Positions 10,560 to 24,474 are shown, counted from the first letter of the stretch. The stretch: 64,000 nt of DNA from Neoceratodus forsteri (GCA_016271365.2 JADMNL010000022.1:220510501-220574500); one strand, 5' to 3'. Notes: generated by a model not told the origin, from the sequence alone. Translations and numbers: made by a program.

Positions 10560-13500
10560 GCTGGGAAATAAATATTGTGAGCTGGAATGTTCATGGTCTT
10601 TGCCATAAATCAAACTATACAAGGTCTTCAAGCATCTGGATTATGTGAAAGCAGATATTATGTTTCTGCAGGAGACCCACTACTAAATTCTGAATGTAAC
10701 CAACTACGGAGACTTCAAATTGGACAGATCTTTGTCTCCGAAGGCAGTTCCCAAAGTAAAGGGGTGATGGTCATGTTCCGTAGATCTGTGCCCTTTAATC
10801 CGATTCAAACATTTCAGGATAGGCTGGGGAGGTACATTTTTGTCAGGGGCACCTTGTATACTCTTGAGATTATCCTAGGCTCGATTTATGGCCCCAATAT
10901 TGATACCCCAGGATTTTTTGTCCGGATTATGGAAATACTCTCCTCCTGTTGCAATTTACCTATTGTAATTTAAATTTGGTTATGGATCCTGCTATGGACA
11001 GATCCGGTTCTGTTAAGAAGGGTCTAACTCCGGGTCAGAGGGCAATTAGAGAAATGATGGACCAACTGGGCCTATGTGATGTGTGGAGGATTTTTCATCC
11101 GAATGGCCGTGAATTTACCTTTACCTCTCAGGTACATAATACCTTATCCAGAATTGATTATGTGTTAATTTCAAATACTCTTTTGTCAGGTGTGTTAAAT
11201 ACTGATATATTCCCTGGGCCGTTATCTGACCATTCTATGGTAACGTGCCTAATTGCTTTTTCATCTTTACCTAAACCAGGGAATAGATGGAAAATTAATC
11301 ATCAGATATTAAAGGATCCTAAGCTGGTTAAATATATTTCCTCTCACATAACAGAATTTATTTCTTTTAACCATAACTCCACCAGTAGGCCAGATATTGA
11401 ATGGGGGGCATTCAAAGCCTTTATTCATGGTATTTTGATAGGTCTCGCCTCCCGCAGGAAGAAGGAGAGGCTGAAACATATGTCAGAGTTACTTAATCAG
11501 ATTCATGAAAAAGAACGTGGACTCTCGGCCTCCCCTTTGGATGATTACAGGCAGGAGTTAACTTTGTTAAAGGATTCGTATCTTAGGATCTTAAGCGAAC
11601 AGGCTGAATGGGTGATTATCAGAACTGGGGCAATATATACTGATCAGGAGAGAAAGCTGGCCGATTGTTAGCTAGGAGGTTAAGCAATTAGAGTCTTCCA
11701 GATGGGTGCCTGTCATTCGCTCGTTGGAGGAGGGTTCATTTAAGACTTCCCTGAGGATATTCTGGGGAATTGTAAAATATTTTAAGGAATTTATGGACCC
11801 ATGAAGGATCCTCCGTCGGATGAGAGGATCGGCACCTTCTTAAATGGGTTAAATCTTCCTCCTTGAGTGAATTTGATCAAACCCAACTTACGGCTCCTAT
11901 CACAGAGAGTGAAATAGACCAGGTAATCAAGTCCCTTCCTCGGATAAAACACTAGGCCCGGATGGTTTTTCAGCCAATTTTATAAAACTTTTTCCAAGGA
12001 GTTAATTCCCTCACTGTTGAGATTGTTTCAATGTATTTTAGATGGTGCCGCTACTGACGTTTCTCTTTTTGAGGCCCTAATTGTGCTTTTGCCTAAACTG
12101 GTCAAGTCTCAAGATTTGGTGTCCAGCTATAGACCCATTTCACTTCTGAATCAGGACATTAAAATTCTTACTAAATTACTAGCTGACCGGATCAGTGGGG
12201 TCCTCCCCGGTTTAATAGGATCTGAACAGGTGGGATTTATGAAAGGGAGGTCCTCAACTGATCATTCAAGGGTTTTGGCACATGTCTTCTCGGCTTCCAG
12301 GGATTCAGATCATCCGATGGTATTGGTTTCTCTGGATGCCGAGAAGGCTTTTGATAGGGTCTACGGGAAGTACTTAGCCATGGTTATGGATACTTTTGGT
12401 TTCCCTCAACAGTTTTGTGCTTGGGTCAATGCTATTTATAAGTTCCCATCGGCAAGAATTGCTTGCAACGGGGTAACGTCATCTCCATTTAGACTTTTTG
12501 TTGGTACCAGACAAGGCTGTCCACTTTCCCCGCTTCTTTTTAATTTATACATTGAACCCCTCATTAGACAGATTAAACAGGAGCAACGGATCCAGGGCAT
12601 TCAGGTTTGGGGCATACTCTGAAAGTACTTATGTATATCCGTCTTCCTCTATTCCGATCTTACTTGAAACTATTGATAATTTTAGTACTATTGCTAATTA
12701 TAGGCTCAACACTGGCAAGTTGGTGGTTTCCTCTTAAATTTTAAAACATATGCGCATCTATATTACCCTTTCAGGCTGGCTTGGAATGCCGAGTTTATCA
12801 AGTATTTGGGCCTTACTTTAACCAGAGATGTTTCTCGTCTGGTCCAATGCAATTTAGACCCTGTATTACAAGGTATTGAGGTTGATCTTCAGAGATGGGC
12901 AATAATCCCTTTGTCTATTTGGGGTAAAATTAATTTAGTAAAAATGAATGTTTTTCCTCGTTTGTTTTATCCTATTAATATGTTAAATATTTGGCTTCCG
13001 TTAAAATGGTTTAAAAAAATTCATAGAATTATTTCCGCGTTCATTTGGAATTATAAGAAACCTAGATTGGCTTATCATAAACTGACTGCCCCTAAACTGT
13101 CTGGTGGTTTGAGACTTCCCCATTTCACTTTGTATTATTGGGCCAGTCATGCTTCTAAATACCTTCACTGGCTTAAGGAAATTGACGATTCCCAAATTAA
13201 TAGTTATATACCTTTGTGGTTAAGACTAGAGATATCCCAGATAATTGATTCCGGTTTTATGCCTGGGGCCTTGTTATACTGTTAGCCTAAAGCCCTTCCC
13301 ATATCTTTCGTAATTCTCCTATTGAGATATCTGTCAAAGTTCATGTGCAATTATGCGCCTTTTTAAAATATTCTCATAGTACGGACCCAGCTCAACCATT
13401 AATTGGTAACCCTAATTTCTTAATAGATGGGAAACCCATTAAGGATGCTTGGTTACCATTTTTGGGGAAGGTAATGATTAAGGATCTGTTTTCGGAAGGG

Positions 13501-14297
13501 AGAAAATTACTCACTTCAATCGACATATTGAACAAATTTCAAATCCCGCAGGTTATGATATTTAAGGTTTTTCAACTTCGGCATCTGGTGGTGGCGAAAC
13601 TGGGCACCCTTCCCCTTAACGGGGGACTTTTTGAATTTTGCGGTACGCTGGAACCACTGGTGGGAAAAGCCCATGCAGTATCTGCCATATATAGTACATT
13701 GATTAACTGGATACATCCCTCAATTCTTGCTCCAAAACAGTATTGGTCTCAGCTTATACCAGAGTATAACTTTGATTGGGCAGGTATCTGGAGGTCGTGA
13801 TCACAAATTTCTTTTACAAGACAGACTCAGAATAATGCAATTCAAACTGTTACATAATATTTATTACTCTCCTTTAAAGTTAGTTAAGCTGGGTATGGTC
13901 TCTTCCTCTTCCTGTTTCAGATGTCAACGAGGGTTGGGGATTTACTTCATATTTTTGGTAGTGCCCAAAAATATTGTATTATGGGACAGTATTAGGAGGA
14001 AGCTAGACCTCTTTTGGGACTGGAAAATCTATTTACTCCCTAGATATGTATTTTAGGGACATGGCCTTGATTGATGTCCAAAGAAGGAAATACCATATGG
14101 GTCTGATTTCAGCCTCAGTTAAAAAAGTGGTCTTGAAACATTGGAAAGATACTGTAGAGATTTCTTATGGCGAATGGTTGCAAGAACTCCTGGCTAACCT
14201 TAGAATGGAAAGAACCATTGCAAGTCTGCAGAATAATTTGCTTAAGTTCAACCGAATTTGGGGTTCATTATATTCATTATATACTGTACCAGAGTAA
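10560..14297 (+). pseudogene. L1/Tx1 ORF2 remnant (endonuclease and reverse transcriptase)
   Basis: It begins with the AP-endonuclease motif IVSWNVHGLCHK at about 10575. Further endonuclease blocks follow: GSIYGPN near 10885, RIDYVL near 11152 and SDHSMV near 11227. RT blocks then run YRPISLLN (about 12128), LVSLDAEKAFDRV (about 12325) and GTRQGCPLSPLLFNLYI (about 12505). Where the catalytic F/Y-A-D-D box should be (about 12612-12630) the sequence reads YSES, so the two aspartates are lost. The thumb and C-terminal region continue to 14297 through at least five frame breaks. It is inactive by frameshift and by loss of the active site. Confidence 0.88.
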
Positions 14298-14512
14298 TAT
14301 GGTCTACAATTTTAGTATGTTTAAGTATATGTTGTTTATGTGCTGTGCATAGGGTGGGTGGGTGGGGGTGAGGGTGGGTTGGGGAGGGTGGAAAGGGACT
14401 GCATCCGGATGGTTCTGTTTGTTAAGCCTGGTATTTTCATTGCTACTTATGTTCCTACTGGATGTACTCCTGTATTGAAAAATTTTCAATAAAAGTTGAA
14501 TTGTGAAAAAAT

Positions 14513-15010
14513 AATTTTACTTAAGCAGGAGATTTTGTTTCCCAGGAGGGAGAGAGGGAGTTTAGTAAAAAAAAAACAGGAGTCTCCTGCGTAAAGAGGG
14601 AGATATCACATGTATGTAGATGGTTGTTAGGTAAAAGGTGTAGCTGAGTGCTGCAGCCTCCTGAGAAATGAAATTAGATTGGATGGTCTAACAGCATCCA
14701 TATTTTGTGACAAAAAAGATGCTATTGTGGCAAAAGATGGTGGAAACCATGTTTTCATAATTTTATGCCCAACTAGTGACATTTCAGCAGAAATTGACAC
14801 AGCTTTTGAAAGCAGTAACAGGGCTGGTTGAGCACATTTGAGTTGATACTGATTCAGGCACAATACAGTTTTGTGTCTGTGTTATTACTTTTTAGCAAAC
14901 CTGCAATAAGAATTTAAATATTAAGTTAGACGATTCTGCCATTTTTCAATGGGGTGACATTTTTTCCAAGTTTGAGTTTGCTCACTGCGAAGGTGAATAT
15001 GCTCACGTAC
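14513..15010. other. Intron remainder downstream of the L1
   Basis: It contains the right-hand part of the GGGAGAT/CTTAAG repeat region split by the L1 (about 14513-14612). AT-rich sequence without recognised features follows, up to the NIDO exon. Confidence 0.4.
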
Positions 15011-15138
15011 ATAGAGATATGCATAATTTTTGCCGAAGTAGTTAAATGGTATTGTGATGTTAATTTGGTCAGAATATCCATCATCTTCTTCTGGAGTTTC
15101 AGTATCATCAGGTTTTCCATATTGATAGAGATAGTATC
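15011..15138 (-). CDS. NIDO-domain exon (N-terminal part), alpha-tectorin-like
   Basis: A 128 bp exon with an intact frame of 42 codons. It reads YYLYQYGKPDDTETPEEDDG, then INITIPFNYFGKNYAYLY, the acidic lead-in and first strands of a tectorin-type NIDO domain. The acceptor AG is at 15139-15140 after TTTTCATTTTCC and the donor GTACGTGAG starts at 15010. It enters in phase 1 (its GA completes a Gly codon with the G ending exon 25916-25954) and leaves in phase 0, so the next exon opens with V-N-N-N-G. This intactness contrasts with the damaged exons on either side. Confidence 0.85.
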
Positions 15139-17775
15139 CTGGAAAATGAAAACATTCCTTTTATAGTGCATTTCTTTACAATAATAAACACTAAAATAAA
15201 CCTTAATGCTATGCACTATGAACTATTAAATTGAAAAGTCCTTTTCAGACACCAAATTACAGTATTTCTTTTCTGCAAGATGTTTTAACTGCCTTCTAAG
15301 TCCAATATGTTTGCATTATTAGTAATATAAATCTCAAATTTCCCTTTATGCTAAACTGCAAATAAAATACTGAATAGTTAATAAGATGCAAGGGTTGTTT
15401 AGTTTCAGAACTGTATCACTGGCTTGTACAGTACATATAGACAAGAAGAAAAAGCCAATATTGCTATTCTGTATGTGTCCATTGTGCTTTGAATTACATA
15501 TGGGATGCTAGTCATGCCACCAGCACAATTGTGATCAACCATGCAAAAGTTTACTAAGGGGTGCTATTCTGAGGGTGGCGTAAACACAAATCTGTGTCAC
15601 CTCTAGGCTGAGAGTGCCTGATGCCATGTAAATAGTCACACAGGAAGGTTGAATGCTTTAAATGTTTCACCAAGCTCTATTTACAACAGTTGAGAATGTG
15701 GAATTACAATATCCAACAGGCAGATGTTAATTTCCCTCATTGGATTTTTCTTAGTATTGTTTCATGCATGTCAGTGGGAACCAAGCACTTTATAAACTCT
15801 TCACATCTGGCTAGTTTCTGTATTCCTGTTGACCGATGGTGGTTAGTTACTTTATTGAGACACTTGCCTACTCTTAATTTGCAGAAAGGAAGCCACATTT
15901 GTCTGGATTCTGGGAAGTGGATTGGCTGCTGCATTTACTTTTTTATTTTTCTTCCCTAAATGTTACACAGAGTATTTCCTCTTATTGAACTTAATGTCCT
16001 AATATTTATCTCAGTCAGTCAGTCAATTAGTCTGTCACCCTGACCAAAGCTCTCTGAACATTCATAGTTTTTCCTCCCTGCGTACCAGTTTGGTATAATC
16101 TGAACACTTGATAACCCAGGCCAGTACTCTATTCCCTTTTATGTGTCTACATTCAGACATGGTTAACTAGTGCCTTGTTATTATGGATAACTGATTATCT
16201 GAACAGAAAACCTCTAGAACAGATTGTTTGCCATGTTAATTGGTGCTTTAATATGGAAACCTCAATTTCCAGATCCATATCTTGCGTTTAGAGTACAGAG
16301 GTCATTATCCTCATTTATTTTGACCTTTATAATCTGTTGCAAGTGTTAAAGAGAATGTCAATGGAAGTTGGTTTAAGTACTCTTAATCCCCTTTGGCATG
16401 TTAAAGATGATTTTTAAATAGTTTTTAAATAGTAAACTGCCCTCCTATTTTCCTTTTCATGCCAGTTTTGTAATCTGATTTTCTTTGACCAATTTTGAGC
16501 AATAAATCACGAACTTTTTCAGATTTCTAAAATATTCCACTATAGCAGTGACACCATTCTATGCTATTCATCTGAATGGCCTGGAAATGGTGTTATCAAT
16601 GTCATAGAATATTCAGGCAGTATGAAAACTGCGAGCAGCAACTGCTGGAGGAAAAGGAATTAGAGTAGCTACGAAGCAGAAAATAGAGTATTAAGTTAAC
16701 AAAAAGATCAGAACATATCAAATATTGGATATACTCAAAAGTGAACGGGGTATTTAGAGGTGTACAAAGCTGTTTTCCTATTGCCTTTAACAAAAATGCT
16801 TCCACTTGCCATAACTCTCACTCTGGCAGTAACTTAGCCTTGGCTGCTTTCAGCCCTGCCGTCTCAAAGTGATATCTCCATTTAATTAAGCCCTGTGCTC
16901 ACAGTGTATTCCTCCACTCCAGCAGTATCTCAGCCCCACAGCCTATGAACTTTGACTGAGAGGTCTGCTGCTAGCCTCTGCTAACTGAAACAATCACTGT
17001 TTGGCTGACAACTTCAAAACTGATTCTCAGCCGGCATGGTGGCATAGAGGGCTGAGACGCTTTGAGTGCCTCACCTCTCACCACGCTGACAACCCATGTT
17101 TAGTGATTAACATGGTTTGCCGATAGTTGGCTGACAAGGGAGAGGATCAAGCACCCAGAGGGCTGCTCTTCACTCCTTGCAGGATGGAGTGTAAGCTCCA
17201 CCGAATGACTGTCATGTGATGGTGGCCCGGTGGCAATGTGGATCGAGGAGGGCAGCCAGAAGGGAGGTGCTGCGGTACTCCACATCATGCGTGTGTTCCC
17301 CCACTAGCATGCTGATGAGTGTGCCCCAGTGTGGGGAAGGGAACATAACAGTGGAATGTAGTGGCAAGGCAGGTGCAAATAATGCCTACATGATGACTCT
17401 TTACCACTGCATCACAGGGATCCTGAGTTGTAGACTGGATTGTGTTTTGGGGGATAGAAGGCCCTCCCCTCCTGACCCCACCATGGGGAGGGGCTGTGGG
17501 GGTACAAAGGTTAAGGTTAAGGTAAGGCCAAGGGGAGATGCAGAATGGTGGGGATCAGTAGGGTGGAGCTGGGAGGAGCAAAGCCTGTCCTGGCCATGGG
17601 AGAGATAAAAAAAGGATGGAAAAAAAAAGAAAAAAAATGAAAACTGATTCTATGCTCTTACATGGAGCAAACCCCCCTCAGAGGAAACATAGAAACTTGT
17701 GGACTATGTTCTTGACATAAAACAAATGTAAATGCAATAAGGGCAGAAACTTCTAAGCAATTCTATGTAAGATTA
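15139..17775 (-). other. Intron sequence, mostly unique
   Basis: No confident element was seen. 17030-17660 is GC-richer, with GGTGGCATAGAGGGCTGAG near 17038 and GGTTAAGGTTAAGGTAAGG near 17509. That may be a SINE or other old repeat but was not identified. Open frames here lack family motifs. Confidence 0.4.
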
Positions 17776-17777
17776 TG

Positions 17778-20700
17778 GAATCCTTCAAAAAATCAATCAA
17801 TCAAAATTTATTTGTGATGCGCTTTTCAAAACATCAAAGCACAGATACATAACAAAATAACATCCATCACAATAAATATAAATTTAAAACAGTTAAAAGG
17901 CAACAGGGTGACCTATTCAAAGGCTAGTTCAAATAAATAACTCTTCAGAGATGCCATGAATGACTCAGTGGACAGGTACTGTCTAATCTGACGAGGTAAA
18001 GAATTCCACAGGGTTGGGGCCACAAAGGAAAAAGCTCTGGCCCCAGATGACTGAAGGTGAACCCTGGGAATCTCTAGCAATCCCTCATCAGTAGAGTGGA
18101 GTGGGCAGAGAGGGACGTAGGGTTGAAGGAGATCTTGCAAGTAGCCCGGTCCCTGACCATGTAGGGTCTTATAGGTCAGCAACGCGACCTTGAAGGTGAT
18201 TCTCCATCACACCAGCAGCCAATGCAGTTCGCGCATTACAAGTGTGATATGGCAAGTTCTTGGTAACCCAGTCAACAACCTGGCTGCAGCATTCTGCACC
18301 AGCTGCAGACAATGGAGATCCACCCCAGGCAACCCTAGATATAGAGCATTACAGTAGTCAAGACGCAAAGAAAAAAAGGCATGAACCAATACTGGAAGAT
18401 TATCGTGTGGAACAAGATGTTTTATCCGGGCTATTTTCCTCAGATGGTAAAAGGAAGACTTGACAACGGCTGACATCTGTGTCTTCAGTGTCAGCTCACT
18501 GTCAAGAATTATGCCAGATTCCGCACCTGTTCAGAAGGTCTCAACTGGTTACCCCCTAACACAAGACCAGAGGGAAACCCAGGAGTCAACTTCTCTGCAC
18601 AGTGACCTGAGTCCACCATCAACACCTCAGTCTTGTCTGGATTTAGTCTTAACCAGTTAGCACTCATCCAGTCCTGAATCTCAGCGAGGCAGTTGTTAAA
18701 GACCGATAATGCATCATTCTGTTCGGGTACAAAGGACATATAGAGCTGAGTATCATCTGCATAGCAGTGAAAACTCAGGCTATAATGCCTTATAATGTCT
18801 CCCAATGGCAGCATGTACACCATGACAACATGGGAAAGCACAGAACCTGGCACCCTACAGGGCAGAGCAAAGTGGGCAGAGGAAAAATTCCTGATACTAC
18901 CTTCTGGGTTCTGCCCATGAGGAAAGAATGAAACCATCTGTGAACTGTCCCTGACAGTTCACAGAGCACCACAGTGCTCTAGCAACATCCCATAGTCCAC
19001 GGTGTCAAATGCTGGGAGAGATCAAGGAGAACCAAGATCAAATGGCTCCTCCGATCTCTTGCTATTAGGAGATCATTTAGTACCTGAATCAACGCTGTCT
19101 CTTTACTATGCCTCTTCCTGAAACCAGACTGGAGAGGATCATAGACCTCATGAGTGGTAAGAAAGTCCTTGAGCTGCAACATGACTACTTTCTCAATAAC
19201 TTTGCCCAAAAAGGGCGGGTTAGAGATCAGTCTGTAGTTAGTGAGACAGTCTGGGTCAAGGGAAGGTTTATTCAAAAGAAGTGTCATGATAGCCTTTTTT
19301 AGAGACTCTGGAAGCACCCCTTGGTCCAAAGAGCACCAGACTATCTCAGCAAGGACTGGTCCGATCACATCCATACACCCCACAAGGAGGCATGTAGGAC
19401 CAGGATCCAAACTACAGCAAGTCAGTCTAAAGCCCTGGACAATCTTCATGATATCCATGATCGCTGGCTGGTCGAAATCTGTCCAGACAGACTGAGGGCC
19501 TGCAACCTCACATCGATCACCGCCATGCTCATTTGAATGCGTACTGTGGATCTCTGACCTGATTGACGACACCTTATCATCAAAGAACCGAGCAAACTCA
19601 TCACACTTTATTTGGGAAAAAGCTCTCCAACCCAGCAGACAGGCTGGATTGCACAATCTGTCCATGGTCCAGAAGAGCTGAGCTGGTTGATTTCTTGATG
19701 CAGCTATCTCCCTGGACAGGAACTCTGCCTTCTTACAGGAGATTTCTGATTGATAGTCTGTATAATGGGCCATCCATCTAAGTCTGTCGTCTTCCAGGCC
19801 AGATTTCCACCAGCAAAGTTCCAACCTTGGCCCCACTCTCCTCAGCTCCCTCAATGTCCCATCAAACCAGGGGGGACTGAGGGCGGAGGGAGAGGGGGCG
19901 AACATGGACAGGAGCTATGGAATCCAGAACATTCAGCACCATGTTATTATAGTGCACTACTAAGACATCTGGTTCCATGCACTCCAGAGGCCAACTCGAT
20001 AGGTCCAGCACCACCATCAAACCCTCAGGGGTAACTCCCCTCAAAGGACAGTACTGGACCATTTCCAAAGGGGTTGGTCTCATAAGGGGGGCCTCAAAAT
20101 TGAACCTTATAGAGTGATGGTCAGACCACCCAACTGGTTCCACCACAATTCCGTGATCTCCATCCCCAGGGTGAACACCAGATCCAAAGAGTAACCCTGA
20201 ATATGGGTAGCAGCGGTAACAGCCTGTGTAAAGCCCAATGAAATCATCAGTTGGAGGAAGTTTTGACCAAAATGTGAGAGTTCATCTTTCGACCCAGGCA
20301 TTGAAGTCCCCCAGGACCAACCACCTGAAGGGCTCCAACACCAGGTCAACAATGAAGTCTGCAACTTCCTGCAGAAAAACATTCCAGTCACCGGGTGGAC
20401 GGTAGACGAGTAAGATTTTGTTGCCCACACCTGCTCCCATGATACACTTAAAGGATCTAGGGGTCACTGATGGAATCTACAAGGCCCAATTCCAATTTAA
20501 AACAAATAGCAACCCCACCCTTTGATCCAATCTCAGGAGATGTATCACCGAGTACCTGGCTGGAATGGCTGACTCCAATATGGGACCAGTATTCTCATCC
20601 AGCCAGGTCTTGGTGATGCAAGGCAGGTCAGATGACTCAACAAGATCAGCAATAATTGCTGTCTTGTTCTTTATAGACCTGGCATTGCATAACACCGCCT

Positions 20701-22170
20701 GGGTTGGATGAGAGGCCCTGGAGGAGCGGGCCACTTGCCCACTATCAGTGGAACCCTTGGGTATGGGAACCAGGCATTGCAACCCCCTATATTGGAACCA
20801 TTTCACCCCAGGGTGTCTCCCTGACCTCAGTACCCTTATCTGCCCATTCCGCCCCCCCGGCCGAAGAACCCTCCGCCATGCAATCCCCAAGGCATGACAG
20901 TACCTATATACCTCAGGTTGCAATGGGGGGGCTGTTGAAAGGACGTAGGTGCCTCAGCCTAGAGGGGAGTAACATCTGCACACAGAAGCTCGCTCCCAAC
21001 ACATGCTGCCACAAATTTAAAAACTACCGTTAATCAGCCACTAGCTTGTTTAAATTAACTTATATAATAAATATCTAAGCAAGAAAACAATAATTAAATT
21101 ATTTTAAAACTAAATTAAACCAAAAAGAATCCCTCCCACCTCTCACATGGCAAGGGAGAGCACTTAACAGAAAGAACCGAAATAAAACAATTGTCCTTTC
21201 CCCTTCAAGCAGATTTTGAATCCTCAAGAGGAGTTCAAACGATCTGGGCACAGAGCCCCAGTCACTTTTCTGCCTATATACCACTGAAAACTGAGAATAG
21301 TAGACACCCTTCAGGGCTCTCACCCCTGAGGAATTAGTTCCCAAACCTATCTGTCACATAGGCAGGGTAATAATTAAACAGTTACACAAATGTTCTTGGT
21401 GAAAGAAAGAAGCACTGTCACTGCTTCACCAAAGTACGTAGGACAGAAAAGGGAACAGTCTGACCTGGATTGTTCTCAGTAGCTCCACAATAACATAATC
21501 AGACCTACAGCCAAGAAATCACTTCGACTCTTCAAACTGATTCAAATTTCCACTCAACAGGAGTTACCCAGCTGAAAAAAGTTTTCACCCGGTCATCTCC
21601 CAGGGTTACCAGGCAAGTTAACCCACGATTAGGTCCAACCGAGCAGGTTCTCCAGCCTGCCTGCCAAACCCAGGAACCACGGGGGCACACTGGGGCCTGT
21701 TCTCCGACAGCATCAGCCTCGATCTCCCTCACAGTCAACAGCCCCAGTAAACCACCCTGGTTCAGACCAGGATTCAGCCTGCTCACTGTGGCCAACACTC
21801 TGGAAAACAACACGAAGATGCTACATTCCATTGTGCCTGAAGATAGGAGTCGCTGAGTCACACAAGACCAAGCCTCAGAGTCCCAATACTGCTTACTCCC
21901 ATCAGATCCTCCAGGCACCCATGAAATCTGTAGAACAGTCCCAAGGAGGCACAAAACCAGCAGTCGGCTCACAGTCCCAGTCTCCCAGTCCCAGTAAATG
22001 ACAATGAGCATCCCAATCTTACATCGGAGTAGTCCAAAAGAAAGTCTTAAATCTTAATCCTAGATGACTTTACAAGTTCGAGGGGTAACAACAACATACA
22101 ATGTGCAATTTCTATCTCTGCTATCTCTGCCGAAGCTACCGCAGATATTTCCCATGACAAATAACTCAGG
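17778..22170 (-). mobile_element. L2-type LINE, long minus-strand copy
   Basis: The 3' end at 17778 carries the (TGATT)n-type tail (ATCAATCAATCAAAA on the plus strand) followed by TTTATTTGTGATGCGC. The body runs up through the C-terminal LWNSLP module (about 18010), RT, endonuclease (about 20500-20750) and a GC-richer 5' section to about 22000-22170. A 5' open frame of about 160 codons ends at 22011 and could be a relic of ORF1 or leader; no motif supports that. The element lies antisense to plus-strand neighbours and in the same direction as the NIDO gene, inside its 10.8 kb intron. Confidence 0.85.
17913..20923 (-). pseudogene. L2-type LINE ORF2 remnant (endonuclease, RT)
   Basis: Reading downward: endonuclease N-terminus LCNARSIKNKTAIIADLV and ITKTWLDE (20670-20580). 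Then comes an RT with a YRLIS block near 19250, LLDLS near 19020, a strand reading VLSHVVMVYMLPLGDIIRHY near 18800, and the catalytic YADDTQLYMS near 18750. The NWLRLNPDKTEVL block follows near 18640, and the L2/CR1 C-terminal module (FSFVAPTLWNSLP) at about 18010. Several stops and frame changes separate these blocks, so it is not functional. It was a reverse transcriptase with an APE endonuclease used for target-primed insertion. Confidence 0.85.
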
Positions 22171-22314
22171 AAAAAAAAACAGAATAAAATGGCAAAATAA
22201 GCATAAAAGCAAGTAAAATAAACTAAGTATAAAACTGCTGTGGCGTGGCTAGCCCAACATGGCAGCCATCTTGACAGAGGTGTCAGACTGTCAAGGTGTC
22301 AGACTCCTAAGGGA

Positions 22315-24400
22315 GAAAATGTATTTATTTATTTAGTTAGTTTTTGTTTACCAGGTAGGTACACTAGACAAGAGTATTGCCTATATTCTGGCACAAGTAG
22401 GGATAGTACAACCAGGAAGAAACAAAGCACAAACAAAACTGACATTGTTCATGGCACAGCATGAAGTGAGAACAAAACATAGCACAGTTTACTGACAAAG
22501 AGCAAGCCAATTCTGTGGAGCCAAGAGAAACAGATAACATTACATTAATGACTTGCACTAGATGATACGACAATATTAGTTAACATCAGGCAACAACATC
22601 TTTGAAATAAGTAACAGTTATAACAATAGGATTAGTGAGGGAAGTAGGAAACAGGCAGATAACAGAAAGTGAAGGGAAACATTAACTGCCATGTAGGGAA
22701 GGAAAGCTGCTAGGAGTAAGTCTCATGTTTCAGAACAGAAGCAGACGTTATAGTCTATTAGGTAGGCATGAAGACACTGTTTAAAGGCTTGGTGGGATTT
22801 GATGAGTTTGATATGAAGGGAAGGGAGTTCCAGATGCAAGGGGCAGATGTTGCAATGGAGAGTTCCCCTTTTTTTGTGAGCTATCTAGAAATTTTGAATA
22901 GTGTTTGTACAGACGACTTGAGGAGGTAAGCTTGGGAGTGATGGGATAACAGCCTTGAGAGGTACTCATGGTTCCCCTTTCTGATAATATTATCAGTAAA
23001 GCAACCAGCAGAATAGAGTCTATGCAATGTCGGGGAGAGTCAGCTCAGTCTGGAGTAGAGCTGACAATGATGTGTTAGTCTGTGAGCAGAGAGGGCAGAT
23101 CTGCATATGCCGTTATAGTAGGGCTCCATTTCTGGAGGGCTCCTTTGCTAGCATAAAGGTATACCTGTGAGCCATATGTAAGACAGGGAAGGAGGAATCC
23201 TTGTGCTGTAGCAAGCCAAGCAGCATCATTGAGGGAGGACCTGCTTTTATAGGCAAGTCCCAGTTTGGAGTTTATAGCCTGCAGGTGGTAGCAATGTGCA
23301 GGTTAAAACTAGAGATGGGTCGAGTGTAACCCTCGAAAATGTAAAGGAGCACAGCTTACAAATGGGAGCCATCAAGACATAGGATTGAAAAGACTGAAGC
23401 ACAGGATTTGATTCTAGAGGAGGGGTCAAAAAGCATAGCCACTGTTTACTTGGAATTTAGTAGTAGCTTGTTTTGTAGAAGCCAATCTTGTAAGCAGTCA
23501 AAGTCAGCTTGAAGATTTGCCTTTACTGATGTGGGGTCTTTACTACTAGAGAGAAGCACCATATCATCAGTGTATGCAATCAAAGAGGAGGAACAGGGCA
23601 GTGTGGGTAGGTTGTTAATAAACAGAGAGAAAAGGAGAGGGCCAAGTAAAGATCCCTAGGGAACTCCAACAACGGTAGTGGCGGGGTCAGAGACAGCAGT
23701 TTCAGTTTGAACAAATTGCGCCCTCCCTGTGAGATAGCTATCAAACCATGAGATGGTAGTCTGGGAGAAACCCAGGAAGGACAGTTTGGAGAATAGTAGA
23801 GGGTGATTCACAGATCAAAGGCTTTTTTAGATCAATTAATATGGCCTCTGTGAGCAGACCCTTATCCATCGCCATTAGGACTTTATTTGATGCTTGAAGT
23901 AGTGCAGTTGTGGTACTGTGCTCTGTTCGGAAACCATGTTGAGCAGGAGATAGAAAGTTGTGAAGGTGCAGATATTCTGAGACCTGGGAGGCAACAGCCT
24001 TCTCAAGTAGTTTATTTAGGGTAGCGAGAATGGCAATCGGTCGGTATTTTGCCATGTTTTTGGTATCCTCTCTTTTATGTACATGGACAACTCAAGCAGC
24101 TTTCCATAGAGTAGACACTGTTTGGGTTAAAATGGATAGAGTGAAAATTCTCGCAATTGGGACAGCAAGAGCTGGAGCTGCCAGATTGATGAAATTTGAC
24201 AGTAACTCATATGGATCAGCAGATCCATGAGGAGAGATAGATTTAAGGAGATGCTGCACCTCAGCAGTGGAGACCAATCTAAGGTGAAAGGAAGATCTGA
24301 AAGGAAGGAGCATATCAAGAGCAGGTGCAGGGGTCTGATTAAATTTCTCCATGTAATTGAGAACAGCTTAAAAAGTCTGGTTTCACGGAGCAATGCAACG
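22315..24400 (-). mobile_element. Second minus-strand LINE (L2/CR1 group)
   Basis: The 3' end near 22320 is an AAATAAATAAATAC-type tail. The RT domain carries YRPIAILATLNKLLEKAV (24045-23990), QHGFRTEHSTTTALLQ (about 23930), AILIDLKK (about 23850) and a catalytic box near 23570 (AYTDD). The 5' portion to about 24400 carries diverged LINE frames. It is broken by stops, lies directly beside the previous LINE and points the same way. Confidence 0.75.
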
Positions 24401-24474
24401 TGTTTTTTTTTCTAGGAGACAGTGTCTGACAAATTTGTTGACTTTTTATGAGCCAGTGATTAAAAACATACACA

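Larger units (their letters stand above)
8475..14512 (+). mobile_element. L1/Tx1-type LINE, nearly full length
   Basis: A 6 kb plus-strand non-LTR retrotransposon: a GC-richer 5' leader beginning GGGGGATCACGTGG, ORF1 (about 8625-9501), a roughly 1 kb spacer, ORF2 (about 10560-14297), AATAAA at 14488-14493 and a short A-rich tail. The candidate target-site duplication is AATTTTA, at 8467-8473 and 14513-14519. Both ORFs are broken. It sits in the 9.7 kb intron of the minus-strand NIDO gene, antisense to it. Confidence 0.85.

Noticed and set aside
17505..17526. GGTTAAGGTTAAGGTAAGG as a telomere-like repeat
   Set aside because: Not TTAGGG in register and only three units long; probably chance or an old repeat.
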